From Fusarium oxysporum f. sp. lycopersici 4287 (taxonomy: Eukaryota; Ascomycota; Sordariomycetes; Hypocreales; Nectriaceae), in assembly GCF_000149955.1 (NCBI RefSeq), contig NC_030989.1:5103360-5167359 (forward strand): 64,000 nt of DNA, in the 5' to 3' direction. The notes under the pieces are model-generated. The model saw only the letters and a list, made by a program, of their open reading frames with translations, made no database searches and was not told the DNA's origin. Numbering within the stretch: position 1 is the stretch's first letter; each line of letters starts with the position of its first letter. Shown piece after piece: positions 21,846 through 31,687 of this stretch. Made by a program: the position numbers and the translations under genes.

Positions 21846-22733
21846 ATGGCCGACACAGTCTCAAATATGTCAACTATTAGCTTATCACCAATGGCGTCGC
21901 TTTTCAGTTGGAGAACCCTGGCGTTCGTATTTATGTTGACAAATCTCAAAGCTTTACATTTTATGTGGTTTGTAAGCTACCCTAGGACCTACAATGCCTA
22001 CAAATCTTTTATTTGCTTACAATACCAACAGGCTCGGTTCCTTCGTGCTTTCGTCCGCCGACTTACCGACTCTGCCCCTGAAAAACTTCTCTCTCCTCGA
22101 TGCATTTTTCTCCCTGCAATCAGCGCTACGCGATCCCCAGCATTGGAATGCGATTATAATCTCCACAAGTCAAACTCGACATATTTCACAGATATGGACA
22201 TGTCTCGTGGCAACTTTAGCCTTGTTCTTTTTGGCAAGGCTTTCAATCCACTTCCGGGGCCATCTCACTTTACTATGATTTTGGGCGGGACGACGTGTAC
22301 GTGGCGCAAGGAGATTAAACCATATGCCCGATACGAGCTGTGGACGCGGGTTCTGTCGTGGGATGAGAAATGGTTATATGTGGTGACTCATTTCGTTAAA
22401 CCTGGTGTTTTTCAGCCGACTGAGTTTGTGTTGCAACCTTATAAGAAGCCGAAGGCAGCGAAGGGACAGGAGAAAGAAGTTGATACGCTTAAATCAGTTT
22501 ATGCGTCTTCCGTGGCTCGCTACGTCTTCAAGAACAACAGACGCACTATACCACCAGTGGAAGCGCTCCAAAAAAGCAACCTGCTACCTAACGATGAGGT
22601 CAGCTTGGCAGATATTGAGAAGGAAAGGGCGAGTAGTCTTGCGGTTGGAAGGCTCGAGGCAGGCTGGGACGCAGTTCATAATTGCTTTCAACCCACAAGA
22701 CCTGCTTTAGGATGGTATTATAGCGCATATTAA
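21846..22733 (+). CDS. Thioesterase-like (THEM6 / 4HBT-type) protein
   Basis: Exons 21846-21971 and 22032-22733 give 275 residues; the 60-nt intron has a GTAAGC donor and CAACAG acceptor but no stop, so a retained-intron form of 295 residues is also open. An N-terminal hydrophobic stretch (about residues 18-42) may anchor the protein. The block LECDYNLHKSNSTYFTDMDM matches the start of the hotdog-fold thioesterase-like domain of THEM6-type proteins; SHFTMILGGTTCTWRKEIKPYARYELWTRV is partly continued beyond it. Such proteins occur near fungal secondary-metabolite genes and in acyl metabolism. Hydrolysis of an acyl thioester is inferred from fold only. Confidence 0.78.
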   Translation: MADTVSNMSTISLSPMASLFSWRTLAFVFMLTNLKALHFMWFVSYPRTYNAYKSFICLQYQQARFLRAFVRRLTDSAPEKLLSPRCIFLPAISATRSPALECDYNLHKSNSTYFTDMDMSRGNFSLVLFGKAFNPLPGPSHFTMILGGTTCTWRKEIKPYARYELWTRVLSWDEKWLYVVTHFVKPGVFQPTEFVLQPYKKPKAAKGQEKEVDTLKSVYASSVARYVFKNNRRTIPPVEALQKSNLLPNDEVSLADIEKERASSLAVGRLEAGWDAVHNCFQPTRPALGWYYSAY

Positions 22734-23252
22734 ATATACTAGATATTATCCTACTATTAACCTTAATAGAATTAACTTATTTAAATCTTTTATTATTACT
22801 AATCCTTGGAAATGTAGGTAAGAGGTCATCCTGCGGCACCAATCTCGAAATAAATAGTAGCTGAAATATTGACTTTTTGCTTATTATTAATTGTAACCTG
22901 GGTTATACAGAAGATACTCGCTCTTATAATAAATACTTTCATTGACTATAATAGAATATATTTGCTGTTAGATTAGCGGCCAGGAATAGCCATCGTTTTA
23001 TTTATCACATAACTATGCCATAGCTAAACAATGTCTACTACTTGCCTTAATCCCAGGTTATCCCATCAGACCCTGAAATTTATTTAACCCTAAACTATCG
23101 GTGCTCACTGCTTGGATAGTGACAAGTTCCATCTGAGCCTTTGCGGGGTTAAGAGTCATTATGTCAGCAGAGTTAGCCCCTCTATTTATACCCAGCACCA
23201 GCTCAGCTTACAATTCGTCTAAACAAGGCAAACATCAAAGCAACAAAGCAAA
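22734..23252. other. AT-rich intergenic region
   Basis: An AT-rich stretch (especially 22735-22800 and 22860-22970) without a supported gene. It ends with the ankyrin gene's leader. Confidence 0.4.
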
Positions 23253-24308
23253 ATGTCATCACAAGCAGGACAGATCCCCAAACAGCTTTCGCCCGAGGAC
23301 CAACAAAAAAAAAGGCAGCAACAAATGCATGCTATTGCGATGGCGCAAAAGCAGGCTACGATGCGGCAACAAACTGCACAGCAGATGGGAGCCGGGAGTC
23401 AGATGGGATACCAGCAGATGGGAATGGGCCAACCTTACGACGACATTCCCGCCGATGATCCAAGCGACATACATATTCTCACTGGACGAGGAGTCAGCGT
23501 ACCAGGCTTTCTCAAATTTCTGTGTGCCTGCCGAGAGGGTGACTTATCTAATGTCGAGTCAATTGTTGCCTCTCAAACCCGCTCGCCACTCTTCCTTCAC
23601 CATGGCTTGCTTGACGCCATGAAAAACGGCAAAGTCGAAATTGTACGCTATCTCCTCCAGTCTGGAACACCGATTTCGCGAAAAACCCCAGAAATTATCC
23701 TCAGGGCCCCAGCAGATCAACAAGTTGCCTTATTTCAGCTCCTTACAGAACACGGTTGGACAGTCAATACACCAGAGCGCCTCCTCCCAAGGCTCATTCA
23801 GACAAACAACGAACCACTGCTTGATTGGTTTCTGGAGCATGGTGCAGATCCCAACCTTGGCGGGCCTGAAGCAGATCCAGACCAAGCTCTCAGACTCGCA
23901 GCCTCACAGGGGACTGTTGGATTAGTGCAGAAGCTTCTTAATGGCGGAGCCAAGATGACCAGCAAGGGATTGGGATTATTCTATGCTGCAGGTGCTTGTC
24001 CTGCCGGCTCTATTCCCCATGCAGGACTCGTTCAACCCAGCGCTGAATTTGACAAGTCCAGAATACCCGTTATGGCACTGTTAGTAGAGAATGGCGCTGG
24101 TGTAAATGACAAACTTGAGACACAGCATATGACAGCGCAATACCCGATCGTAAATGCAGTCATGGCCGGTGCTGTTGAGAGGGTCAAGTGGCTTTTGAGC
24201 CAGGGCGCAGATCCTGATCTGAAGGGGCAGTACGGGAGCGCCAGAGACTACGCCAAGTTTAGGTCGAGCGATGAAATGAAACAGGTGCTAGGAGTGAGCG
24301 GTACATAG
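23253..24308 (+). CDS. Ankyrin-repeat protein
   Basis: A single-exon, 351-residue protein. The first 70 residues are Gln/Met-rich and low in complexity (QQKKRQQQMHAIAMAQKQ), followed by an acidic link. From about residue 90 on, ankyrin-type repeats are visible: CACREGDLSNVESIV, LLDAMKNGKVEIVRYLLQSG, LLDWFLEHGADPNLGG, ALRLAASQGTVGLVQKLLNGGA and ERVKWLLSQGADPDLKG. Ankyrin repeats bind partner proteins; the partner is unknown. There is no signal peptide or membrane segment, so it is probably cytosolic or nuclear. Confidence 0.85.
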   Translation: MSSQAGQIPKQLSPEDQQKKRQQQMHAIAMAQKQATMRQQTAQQMGAGSQMGYQQMGMGQPYDDIPADDPSDIHILTGRGVSVPGFLKFLCACREGDLSNVESIVASQTRSPLFLHHGLLDAMKNGKVEIVRYLLQSGTPISRKTPEIILRAPADQQVALFQLLTEHGWTVNTPERLLPRLIQTNNEPLLDWFLEHGADPNLGGPEADPDQALRLAASQGTVGLVQKLLNGGAKMTSKGLGLFYAAGACPAGSIPHAGLVQPSAEFDKSRIPVMALLVENGAGVNDKLETQHMTAQYPIVNAVMAGAVERVKWLLSQGADPDLKGQYGSARDYAKFRSSDEMKQVLGVSGT

Positions 24309-25227
24309 GACCCCATAAGGATCGGGATTTAAATTACAAGGTGGAACTACTTTATGTCGATTGATTGAAAACCTGCCCATGCATGCATGAATCTGCTGAC
24401 AGGATTGAGGATCCGCTGATTGCAATCTTGCGTTATTGCGCAGCCCAAGAGTCGGCCTTGATCTGTTAAAATTAGCAAGGATAGTGCAGGGATGGGACGG
24501 ATGGCTCACGAGCCGGCCTAGCCGGTAGGATTCTCCAGCTGGTACTCCGTAATCTCTGCTGATTTTGGACCCCAGAATTTGGGGGCTGCGGGCTAGGCTT
24601 AGGTGAGACGGCAGTTGTTTAGCTGATCAAGACACGATATGGGATTCCAATGCCAGTATCCGTTTATCAGTGCGCTCCTTCACATGAAGATAAGATTTTA
24701 ACTATTCAATTTATTAAACACCAGCATACTCGGTATTGAAATACAGATAAATAGCCTATTAAACTACAAGATGATCACGATCTCTTGTATATACGAAAGA
24801 ATAAGCTTTCTGTGCTTCCTTTACTTGTTTATCGTTTATCTTGAGGTTGAGGAACACTTTTCTGAAACACGGAAGGATCTGCTAATCGCGGCTGGCTTCA
24901 GGGGTTTCGCAAGCTATAACCAATGAACGCCATTAATTGTTACCCACTAGCAGCTTGGAGAAAGCGTTAATTATAGCCGGCGTCAGCACTAATGCAAATG
25001 GGATTAGGGCTGTACCTGGGTCACTGTAACTCCAATCACATCAACCCTGTGCAGCAATGGAAGGGCATATTCCGATCGACGAAGTTTTGCCAGCATACAG
25101 TTGATATATAGAATGCTTTCTGCGTGACTCTTTGATTCAGCTTTCATTTGCCATAGGCTCGGAGTTTCTTTTATACTCTAGTTTGGTATAGTCCTTCCTT
25201 TTTTCTCGGTCATTCGTTTACGCCAAG
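24309..25227. other. Intergenic region upstream of large secreted protein
   Basis: No gene is recognised in about 900 bases. Composition is mixed with AT-rich segments at 24690-24840. A TTGATATATAG element near 25101-25112 could be part of the promoter of the secreted-protein gene. Confidence 0.4.
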
Positions 25228-28200
25228 ATGCGTGCCACGTTCTTTGCCCTGGCGGCGCTGCCATTCTGTGCAATTGCTCAAGACCCGGTTCCCGAAGCTG
25301 CGCCTGCTACTACCACTACTACTTCCGAAGCTTTCATTCCACCAGTGATTGATACGTCTACCGACATTCCTGTTGGCGTCAACCCTACCTCTACCGATGC
25401 GATCGTCGTTCCCCAGTCGACCTCGGAAGCAATTCAGGAGAACCCTGAGCCAACTACACAACCTGCTCCTGTCGTTCAGGATACAACGACTTCCCAAGAT
25501 ATTGTCCAGGCTCCTACTTCCGAGGAGCCACCTCCTGTCCTAGACACTACGACAGGTCCTGTTCCTGTCATTGACACCACTCAGCCCATTACACAAGAGG
25601 GTACGACTCAACCCAATGTTCAAGACACGACCACTGGACAGCCTATTATCGAGGACACAACCTCGCAACAGGTACCTCCTGTCCAGGACACAACAACGGA
25701 GCTGCCGCTTCCAGTTGACCCTACCACCACGTGGCTTCCTGTAGTGGATACCACCAACCAGCCCATCATCCAGACCCCTGGTTCCTCACAAGAACCTATT
25801 GGCCAGGACACCACCACGGACGTGCAGTTGCCCGTTGTGCCTACAACAACATCGAACGCTGTTCCTGGTGTAACCACCGAGACCAACAACCCTCTGCCAG
25901 ATACCACAACTCAACAACAGCCAGCCATTGAAAGCACCACCACTGGTCTCCCACCTGCTGAGACTACCACTGCGCAGGTGCCTGTACAGGACACTACAAC
26001 AACAGCCGCTGAGCAGCCTGCTCAGACCACTACACAGGACCAAAAGCCTGAGCCTACCACCGAGGAGCCCAAGCCCACCAGTAAGGATGACGGCGAGCCT
26101 GTCATCACCCAGCCCCCAGCCCAAACAACCGTAGCTCCTGAGGTCGCTACATCTAGCGTTTCCTCCGTCTCCTCGCAGGTCGCCGCTCTGATCCCCATCA
26201 TCAACAAGTGGACCGAAGACCCCGAGTCTCTCACCGATGAGACTAACAAGGAGGTCGAGGACACCCATGACGACATCATCGCTGTTATTGTGTCTTTGGG
26301 CGGCAAGCCCGATGTTGGCTGCAACAAGAAGAGAGGCCTGCTTGGACCTATTGGTGACATCATCAACAAGCTCGCTTGTATGGCTCAGGACCTTACCAAC
26401 ATCTCGGGCAGCATCATTGCTGGTAACGTGCCTGCCGTCACCAGTGTTGTTCCTCAAGTACAGAGCCAGAACGATGACCTGACTGAGGAGGATGAGGAGA
26501 ATCAGAGCCAGGAGGAACAGAGCAAAGAAGAGTCTACCAAGCAAGAGGAGACGACCAAGAAGGAGTCCACTACAGAGGCTCCTACAACCACCGAAGCACC
26601 CACTTCAACGGAGGAGTCAACTACCACTGAAGCTACCACCACGACTACCGGGCTGCCGCAACCTTGTGGCGCTGACACTTGCGGTGGTGGTAGCGGCGGC
26701 GGTTCTTGTCCTATTGGGTCTGGAGGATCAAAAGGAGGACAGATGGGCAGCGTGGCTGGTAACATTAACTGCAATGACCTCTCCACAACTACTATCGACG
26801 GACCTCTCCCTACGGATCCCTCCAAGCCCGTTGACTTTGGTGACGACCCCTTCACTGCTCCTACTGCTAGGTCCGAGTCTGCATCCCCGCCTTCTAAGCG
26901 TGACATGGAGCTAGTGGCTCGAGCGTTCAACGATGACATGTCTCCCAACCCTTTCTACGTCGCCTCCCTCACCCCCCTTTGGGTGGATCAGACTGGAGCC
27001 ACAGCTGGACACTGGTTCGGCGCTCCTCCTTTCGCTGGTAAAGGTTCTGCAGGCGTCAACGGTATCTATGGCTGTACCTCCGTCATTGTCGTTTCTGACT
27101 TGGGTGTCTATGTGTCTCATATCTGGGAGAACCCCGTCTTCATCGACAGCAACTGGAACCCCACGCCTGACGACGAATTCCAGGCCACTACTTTCAATGC
27201 CCTTCGTGACGGCACGACCAATGGCAATGCCGAAAGCATTGCTGGTTATGTTGGTACAGACCAAGTCCCCGGTGTCCTGCATTCCATGTTTCATCCCAGG
27301 GTTTTCGTCGTCACTCCCTTCACCAACGACCTTGAGCGTAGCCTCGGCGTGACCACCACTTTCCGCTACGAGGATCGTGCAAACTACCTGGCGACTGCAG
27401 TCTCTGGTATTATTCCTGGATCTGATTCGACCGTTCTCGGTTACACGCGTACCGGCCGTACAGAATCTACCGAGCAGTATGGAACGTGGGGTCGCGCTAT
27501 TGTTGAGTATGATATGCTTGAGGAGATCGTCTTTGGCTCGGATGGCGACATGACGGGCCAGTTTATGGGTCGATGGAGACTCTGGGTCGAGGACCAGCTT
27601 GTCACTTCACACAAGTTCCTCGTCTTCCCTGATCCTATTGACCTCCCTGAGACTACACCTGCTGCTACACCTGCTGCTGGTCTCCAGAAGCGTGCCGAGG
27701 ACGAAGCGGCCAGCAAGTGCTTGGTCCGTGGTGGCTCCACTGGTGCCACCTCAGCCGGCCCCTCTTCTACAGACAATGCTGCTACTACGGCCGATGCAAC
27801 TTCCACTGCCGAGACGTCAGCAGCCCCTACTACAGATGAAAAGACTGCTGAGACTACTGGAATAACCACTGCCGAAGAGAAGACCACCGAGGCTGCCGGA
27901 ACAACCACTAGCGAGGACAAGACTGCTGAGGCTACAACCACACAGTCTGACGCTGTCTTGTCAACATCTACACCAAGCACTTTCATAACCACTACCAGAG
28001 CCTCATCCGACGCCATCACATCCGGTGTGACGACTGATGCAGCGACAACTAGCGAGGAAGTCCGCACCTACTACCCTTGCGTGATCTTCGGCGGACCTCG
28101 CGTCGACAAGCCATACTGTCAATGTAGCACCACAGTCTCTGGCAAGCAATACGTCACTTCAGCCTCTCTGATCGACAACAGCTGCGAGGACTACACCTCA

Positions 28201-28767
28201 TATCCTTCACCAGTTGTCCCCGTAACCGAGGCCCCAGCTACCCAAGCCCCAGTGCAGACTCCCTTCACTGAGACCAACGACGGCACCGTCTTGGTCTACT
28301 CAGCCTACACGCTTGAGTACTTTATGGCTTATACTATCCACGTCACAGCGACACGTGGCTATGGTGTACCATCAACTGTTTCCACGCCTTTACCTACTCA
28401 AACTGCTGTTGATAACGACGGCAGCGGCCAGTGTGGAACAGCCGATAGCCTGTCAAAGAAGGGCTTGGGTGAGGCTTGTGATAGGGCTATCAACGAGTTT
28501 GATGCCGATACTGTGTACAAGGGTTACACGACGCGATATAGTCGGTCCAATAAGGGCATCCTGATGGCTGCCTCGTTTGGTCAAGCTGCTTGTATTGCCA
28601 AGTTTGAATGTGATGACTATGGTATTGGAATGAAGGGCAGTGATATCATTGCAGCTCGCGAGAACGCGAAGGAGAACGATGGTATTTGGATTTGTGGACA
28701 TATACGCCTGTCCAACTCATGCAGTGTCGTTATGGACTACTGCACAAACTGTAACAACAGCGGTTAG
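25228..28767 (+). CDS. Large Thr/Pro-rich secreted protein with Cys-His domain and Cys-rich C-terminus
   Basis: An intronless 1,179-residue protein. A signal peptide is clear (MRATFFALAALPFCAIA, cleavage near residue 17/18). Residues 25-300 are Thr/Pro-rich with degenerate DTTT and VQDTTT units, likely heavily O-glycosylated. A short helical segment with two Cys follows (about 305-415), then another Thr/Glu-rich linker and a Gly/Cys-rich stretch near 475-500. A folded domain spans about 545-800 and contains GCTSVIVVSDLGVYVSH, where Cys616 and His631 are 15 apart. A second Thr/Ala-rich linker precedes a Cys-rich C-terminal region (about 940-1179). Possible Kex2 sites are KKR, SKR and QKR. The job is unknown; a cell-wall or extracellular effector role is inferred. 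The Cys/His spacing recalls CNF1-type deamidases. Confidence 0.8.
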   Translation: MRATFFALAALPFCAIAQDPVPEAAPATTTTTSEAFIPPVIDTSTDIPVGVNPTSTDAIVVPQSTSEAIQENPEPTTQPAPVVQDTTTSQDIVQAPTSEEPPPVLDTTTGPVPVIDTTQPITQEGTTQPNVQDTTTGQPIIEDTTSQQVPPVQDTTTELPLPVDPTTTWLPVVDTTNQPIIQTPGSSQEPIGQDTTTDVQLPVVPTTTSNAVPGVTTETNNPLPDTTTQQQPAIESTTTGLPPAETTTAQVPVQDTTTTAAEQPAQTTTQDQKPEPTTEEPKPTSKDDGEPVITQPPAQTTVAPEVATSSVSSVSSQVAALIPIINKWTEDPESLTDETNKEVEDTHDDIIAVIVSLGGKPDVGCNKKRGLLGPIGDIINKLACMAQDLTNISGSIIAGNVPAVTSVVPQVQSQNDDLTEEDEENQSQEEQSKEESTKQEETTKKESTTEAPTTTEAPTSTEESTTTEATTTTTGLPQPCGADTCGGGSGGGSCPIGSGGSKGGQMGSVAGNINCNDLSTTTIDGPLPTDPSKPVDFGDDPFTAPTARSESASPPSKRDMELVARAFNDDMSPNPFYVASLTPLWVDQTGATAGHWFGAPPFAGKGSAGVNGIYGCTSVIVVSDLGVYVSHIWENPVFIDSNWNPTPDDEFQATTFNALRDGTTNGNAESIAGYVGTDQVPGVLHSMFHPRVFVVTPFTNDLERSLGVTTTFRYEDRANYLATAVSGIIPGSDSTVLGYTRTGRTESTEQYGTWGRAIVEYDMLEEIVFGSDGDMTGQFMGRWRLWVEDQLVTSHKFLVFPDPIDLPETTPAATPAAGLQKRAEDEAASKCLVRGGSTGATSAGPSSTDNAATTADATSTAETSAAPTTDEKTAETTGITTAEEKTTEAAGTTTSEDKTAEATTTQSDAVLSTSTPSTFITTTRASSDAITSGVTTDAATTSEEVRTYYPCVIFGGPRVDKPYCQCSTTVSGKQYVTSASLIDNSCEDYTSYPSPVVPVTEAPATQAPVQTPFTETNDGTVLVYSAYTLEYFMAYTIHVTATRGYGVPSTVSTPLPTQTAVDNDGSGQCGTADSLSKKGLGEACDRAINEFDADTVYKGYTTRYSRSNKGILMAASFGQAACIAKFECDDYGIGMKGSDIIAARENAKENDGIWICGHIRLSNSCSVVMDYCTNCNNSG

Positions 28768-28874
28768 GCTTTTATCTCTAGGATAACTTATCACATTTAG
28801 ACTATTTCTCTTCGTATATCAATGTCTGTTTCTCAACAATCTTTCTAGCTACTCGTCTCCTGGGCCAACTGGAA

Positions 28875-29185
28875 TTAGCTTACACATCTCTTCTCAGCGG
28901 CTTTCTTTTCCTGATGCACGATCTTGCCTTGCTGGATGTCACCCCAAGCCCCGCCACCAGGTGTATCAATAACGAACCAGTCGCCCGCCTCAACTTTGAA
29001 GTCCTTGCAGCCGCCAACTCGACACCATCGGATCACTTCACCAGCCTTGACAATGTAGTTCACACCCGACTTTCCATTTTCGCCACCCTTTATTTTATAT
29101 GGCCTGGTCACCCACCTCTCACTAATAACAGAACAGCCCATATCTCGACCAAACTCATAAACCTAACGGATGCCGTTACTACCAT
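28875..29185 (-). pseudogene. Relic of hydantoinase B / 5-oxoprolinase C-terminus
   Basis: On the minus strand a short open frame reads GRDMGCSVISERWVTRPYKI, then KGGENGKSGVNYIV, then VEAGDWFVIDTPGGGAWGD. This matches the end of the HyuB domain, where a Gly-rich GGxxG region and ETPGGGGxG are characteristic. The full domain has over 500 residues; only about 90 remain, with a TAG just upstream in the same frame (near 29185). It is a stranded fragment of a larger ATP-dependent oxoprolinase/hydantoinase gene. Identification rests on motif memory and would be settled by a protein search. Confidence 0.6.
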
Positions 29186-31017
29186 TCCACTAGCCATTGT
29201 CACCAGAGTCATCCTATCTACTGAACTCAAGCAGGACTATAGGATATGACTTTTCTACAATCTCTGGATTGCAAATCTTCATATTAGTTATATAAATATA
29301 CAGGCCATTTATGCCGTGCTCTGAATTGATTGATCTGTTGAAATACCGTATTTGGTGTGAATTGACTGAATTGATTGATATATCTAATTGTTAATCTGAT
29401 CTGACGGCAGCCCTGCTGAGAGGGACATCTGTCTCGCCATCGGCTGACATTTGCGAAGGGGTCCAGGTGAAGACAATTGCGGACTGGTAGGTGGGACAAC
29501 GATTTCAAAAGCAGCTGCCGAGATGGTTAGCATTTGAAGGTGATGAATTGTTCCAAGATAGACCTTATCGCGGGATACGTGCAAAAGATGGCGTTCTTAG
29601 CTTCAGCGGAGAGAACCTAAATGCTTCATGTCTTGGGGATTCTGGCAGCACCGTCGGCCAAGCCCAGCACAAACCACAACATTTTGTCACTAGCCGGTTT
29701 CGATTGGGCCATTCCCCCTTGAAATTTATCCCGTCTTTCTCTAGGCATTCGACTGGGCGAGATTCAACAGCGACGGACATGCTAGCACGAGGCAGCCAAC
29801 TTCGGCAACAAGGGTATGGTTTGAATATATTGCAATAGACTATCCCGGCTATTACGTGCCGAACTGAGCGGACGGCGCTGCCAGAATTCTTGAAGCCTAG
29901 TTCGATTAGGCTTGCACCAATAACCCCGTAGAAGCTGCCATCATTCCGTTCGCGTATCCTGTGCCAAGTTCAATAACTGGACAGCGCCCGGTCAGAGACT
30001 CGCTTGCAGTCCTATCATAAAGGAAGGCATGCCAAAAGTCCCTGAATTCACACAAATTCAAACAAAGCTGACCCTGAACCATTAAAACTCCGGTCACAGC
30101 TGCTGGAAGTCAGGCACGACGATCACGAGCACTCACTGCACCACAAACACCTTTTTGATACGTAATTACCCATCGCAAAGAGCCTCTAAGCGCCGAGTCA
30201 AAGGATACGAAGTCTTCTTGCTAGATAATGACCATCTCCTTGGATCGATACCCTTGGCATGGGCCTGACACTGAGGCAGAGGGCTAAGAGTCAGGCACAG
30301 GCCACAGAGATATCTTCATGGTGGTTAACGATAAATCCGCAAGCAGGGTTGACGGCAATTGAGTCGTTAAGACAGGTATTTCGACAATTTGGCGGATTTT
30401 TATATAGGAAAAGCAGTATAAGATGTCATTGAGATGTAGACTCTAGCTTCATTTTCGAAAAGTCCCTCCTTAAAGCGTCCTTTTTCACCTCCTCGTTATT
30501 AGAAGGCAAATAACTTTACAAAAGCTTATTCCGTAAGCGGCCAGAGGCGGTCAGAATCTTTATGAAGATACTCGGTTTTGCAGTACAAGACGACCGATGT
30601 GCTAATTTTGCTTGCTAGAATGTCGTCTCTAATAATGAGATTCAATTTGGCCAGGTTTCATACCCAGGACCCCAAAATCTAGTTCGGTTTTGCCCAGTCA
30701 ACAGCAGTGGAAAGGCAGTGGGTTGTCAGTCTGCAAGCTTGAGTAGGGTGCGACCCCAACGTTAAGCGTCAACCTTTAACCAGCCTCTGAGTCACGGTGA
30801 CGTTGCTGAAAGTTACACATCGCCCTTTGAATCAGCTAAGCGAAATCATCTGATCATACCAGGTATTGGCCTTCATCATGTACTTATATCAGGCTGTGGT
30901 AGTTAAGATAGCAGTCCGCTGTTTCGTCTTGAGTGGAACAAATCTTTCGTATCAACTATCAACTAATAACCTGGCTACTTACTACCCATTATTAAAGAGG
31001 TTTCAATTAACCCGAGG
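29186..31017. other. Gene-poor region
   Basis: About 1.8 kb with no gene that I can support. Open frames at 29491-29838 (+) and 29384-29584 (-) lack recognisable features and overlap each other. The region ends with the leader of the MARVEL-type gene. Confidence 0.4.
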
Positions 31018-31687
31018 ATGGCGAATAGTGGCAGTGGACACAAGGCCGCCTCCGTAATCCTGCGACTTCTGGAGCTCGCCTGCGGTGCGATCGTACTGGG
31101 TCTCCTGGGCCGGTTCTGCTACCTTATCAATGAGACTAGTGGTGTCAGTGTCGATGGACGAATTATCTACGCTATGGTCGTAGCAGGGATGACTATCGTC
31201 TATTCGATAGTAGTCTTTGCACCAATTGATGTTCTTTTCATGGCTTTTCCATTCGACTTCATCCTCTTTATTATGTGGTTGATCGCTTTTTGCTTGCTCG
31301 AAACGGTAAGAACACCCTGATGCTCTCTTGTTAGACGGTAACTTAATACTTTTGGGTTATAATAGAGAACGAGGGGCAATTTCTGCCGTGCAGGGTGGTA
31401 CTATAATTATTGGGGCTATTATTGGGGACGCTTCTGGAGGGTTGGGCCGGTGGGCACGGTCAACATCAATGGAACCGGATGTTCGCAGTGGCGGACCGTT
31501 GTCGCCTTTTCGATCATCGCCTGGGTGCTTCATTTCATCAGTGGTTTTCTTGTAAGACACCGCCTCCCTTGGACTGGTGGCCCAGACGCTAATAAGAAAA
31601 CAGGGCATATACGTCTGTACCGAATATATCCAGTACGACGAGAAAGTGAACTCGGCCAAACAGCAGATGAGAAAATTGTCGCAGTGA
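31018..31687 (+). CDS. MARVEL-domain-like four-helix membrane protein
   Basis: Exons 31018-31305, 31366-31551 and 31604-31687 join in phase 0 to 185 residues. Four hydrophobic segments are seen: about residues 14-33, 49-70, 74-93 and 135-156. An aromatic-rich extracellular loop, GWYYNYWGYYWGRFWR, lies between helices 3 and 4, followed by CSQWRTVVAFSIIAWVLHFISG. This order is typical of fungal MARVEL/Nce102-like proteins that sit in plasma-membrane or vesicle membranes and help organise them. The C-terminal tail is short and charged (VNSAKQQMRKLSQ). Confidence 0.78.

Noticed and set aside
25786..26544. Long minus-strand open frame of 252 codons
   Set aside because: It is the shadow of the Thr/Pro-rich region of the secreted protein, whose skewed codons keep the opposite frame open; Leu/Val-rich composition is an artefact.
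27441..28067. Minus-strand open frame of 208 codons inside the secreted-protein gene
   Set aside because: Again an antisense shadow of Thr/Ala-rich codons, with no independent start context or motif.
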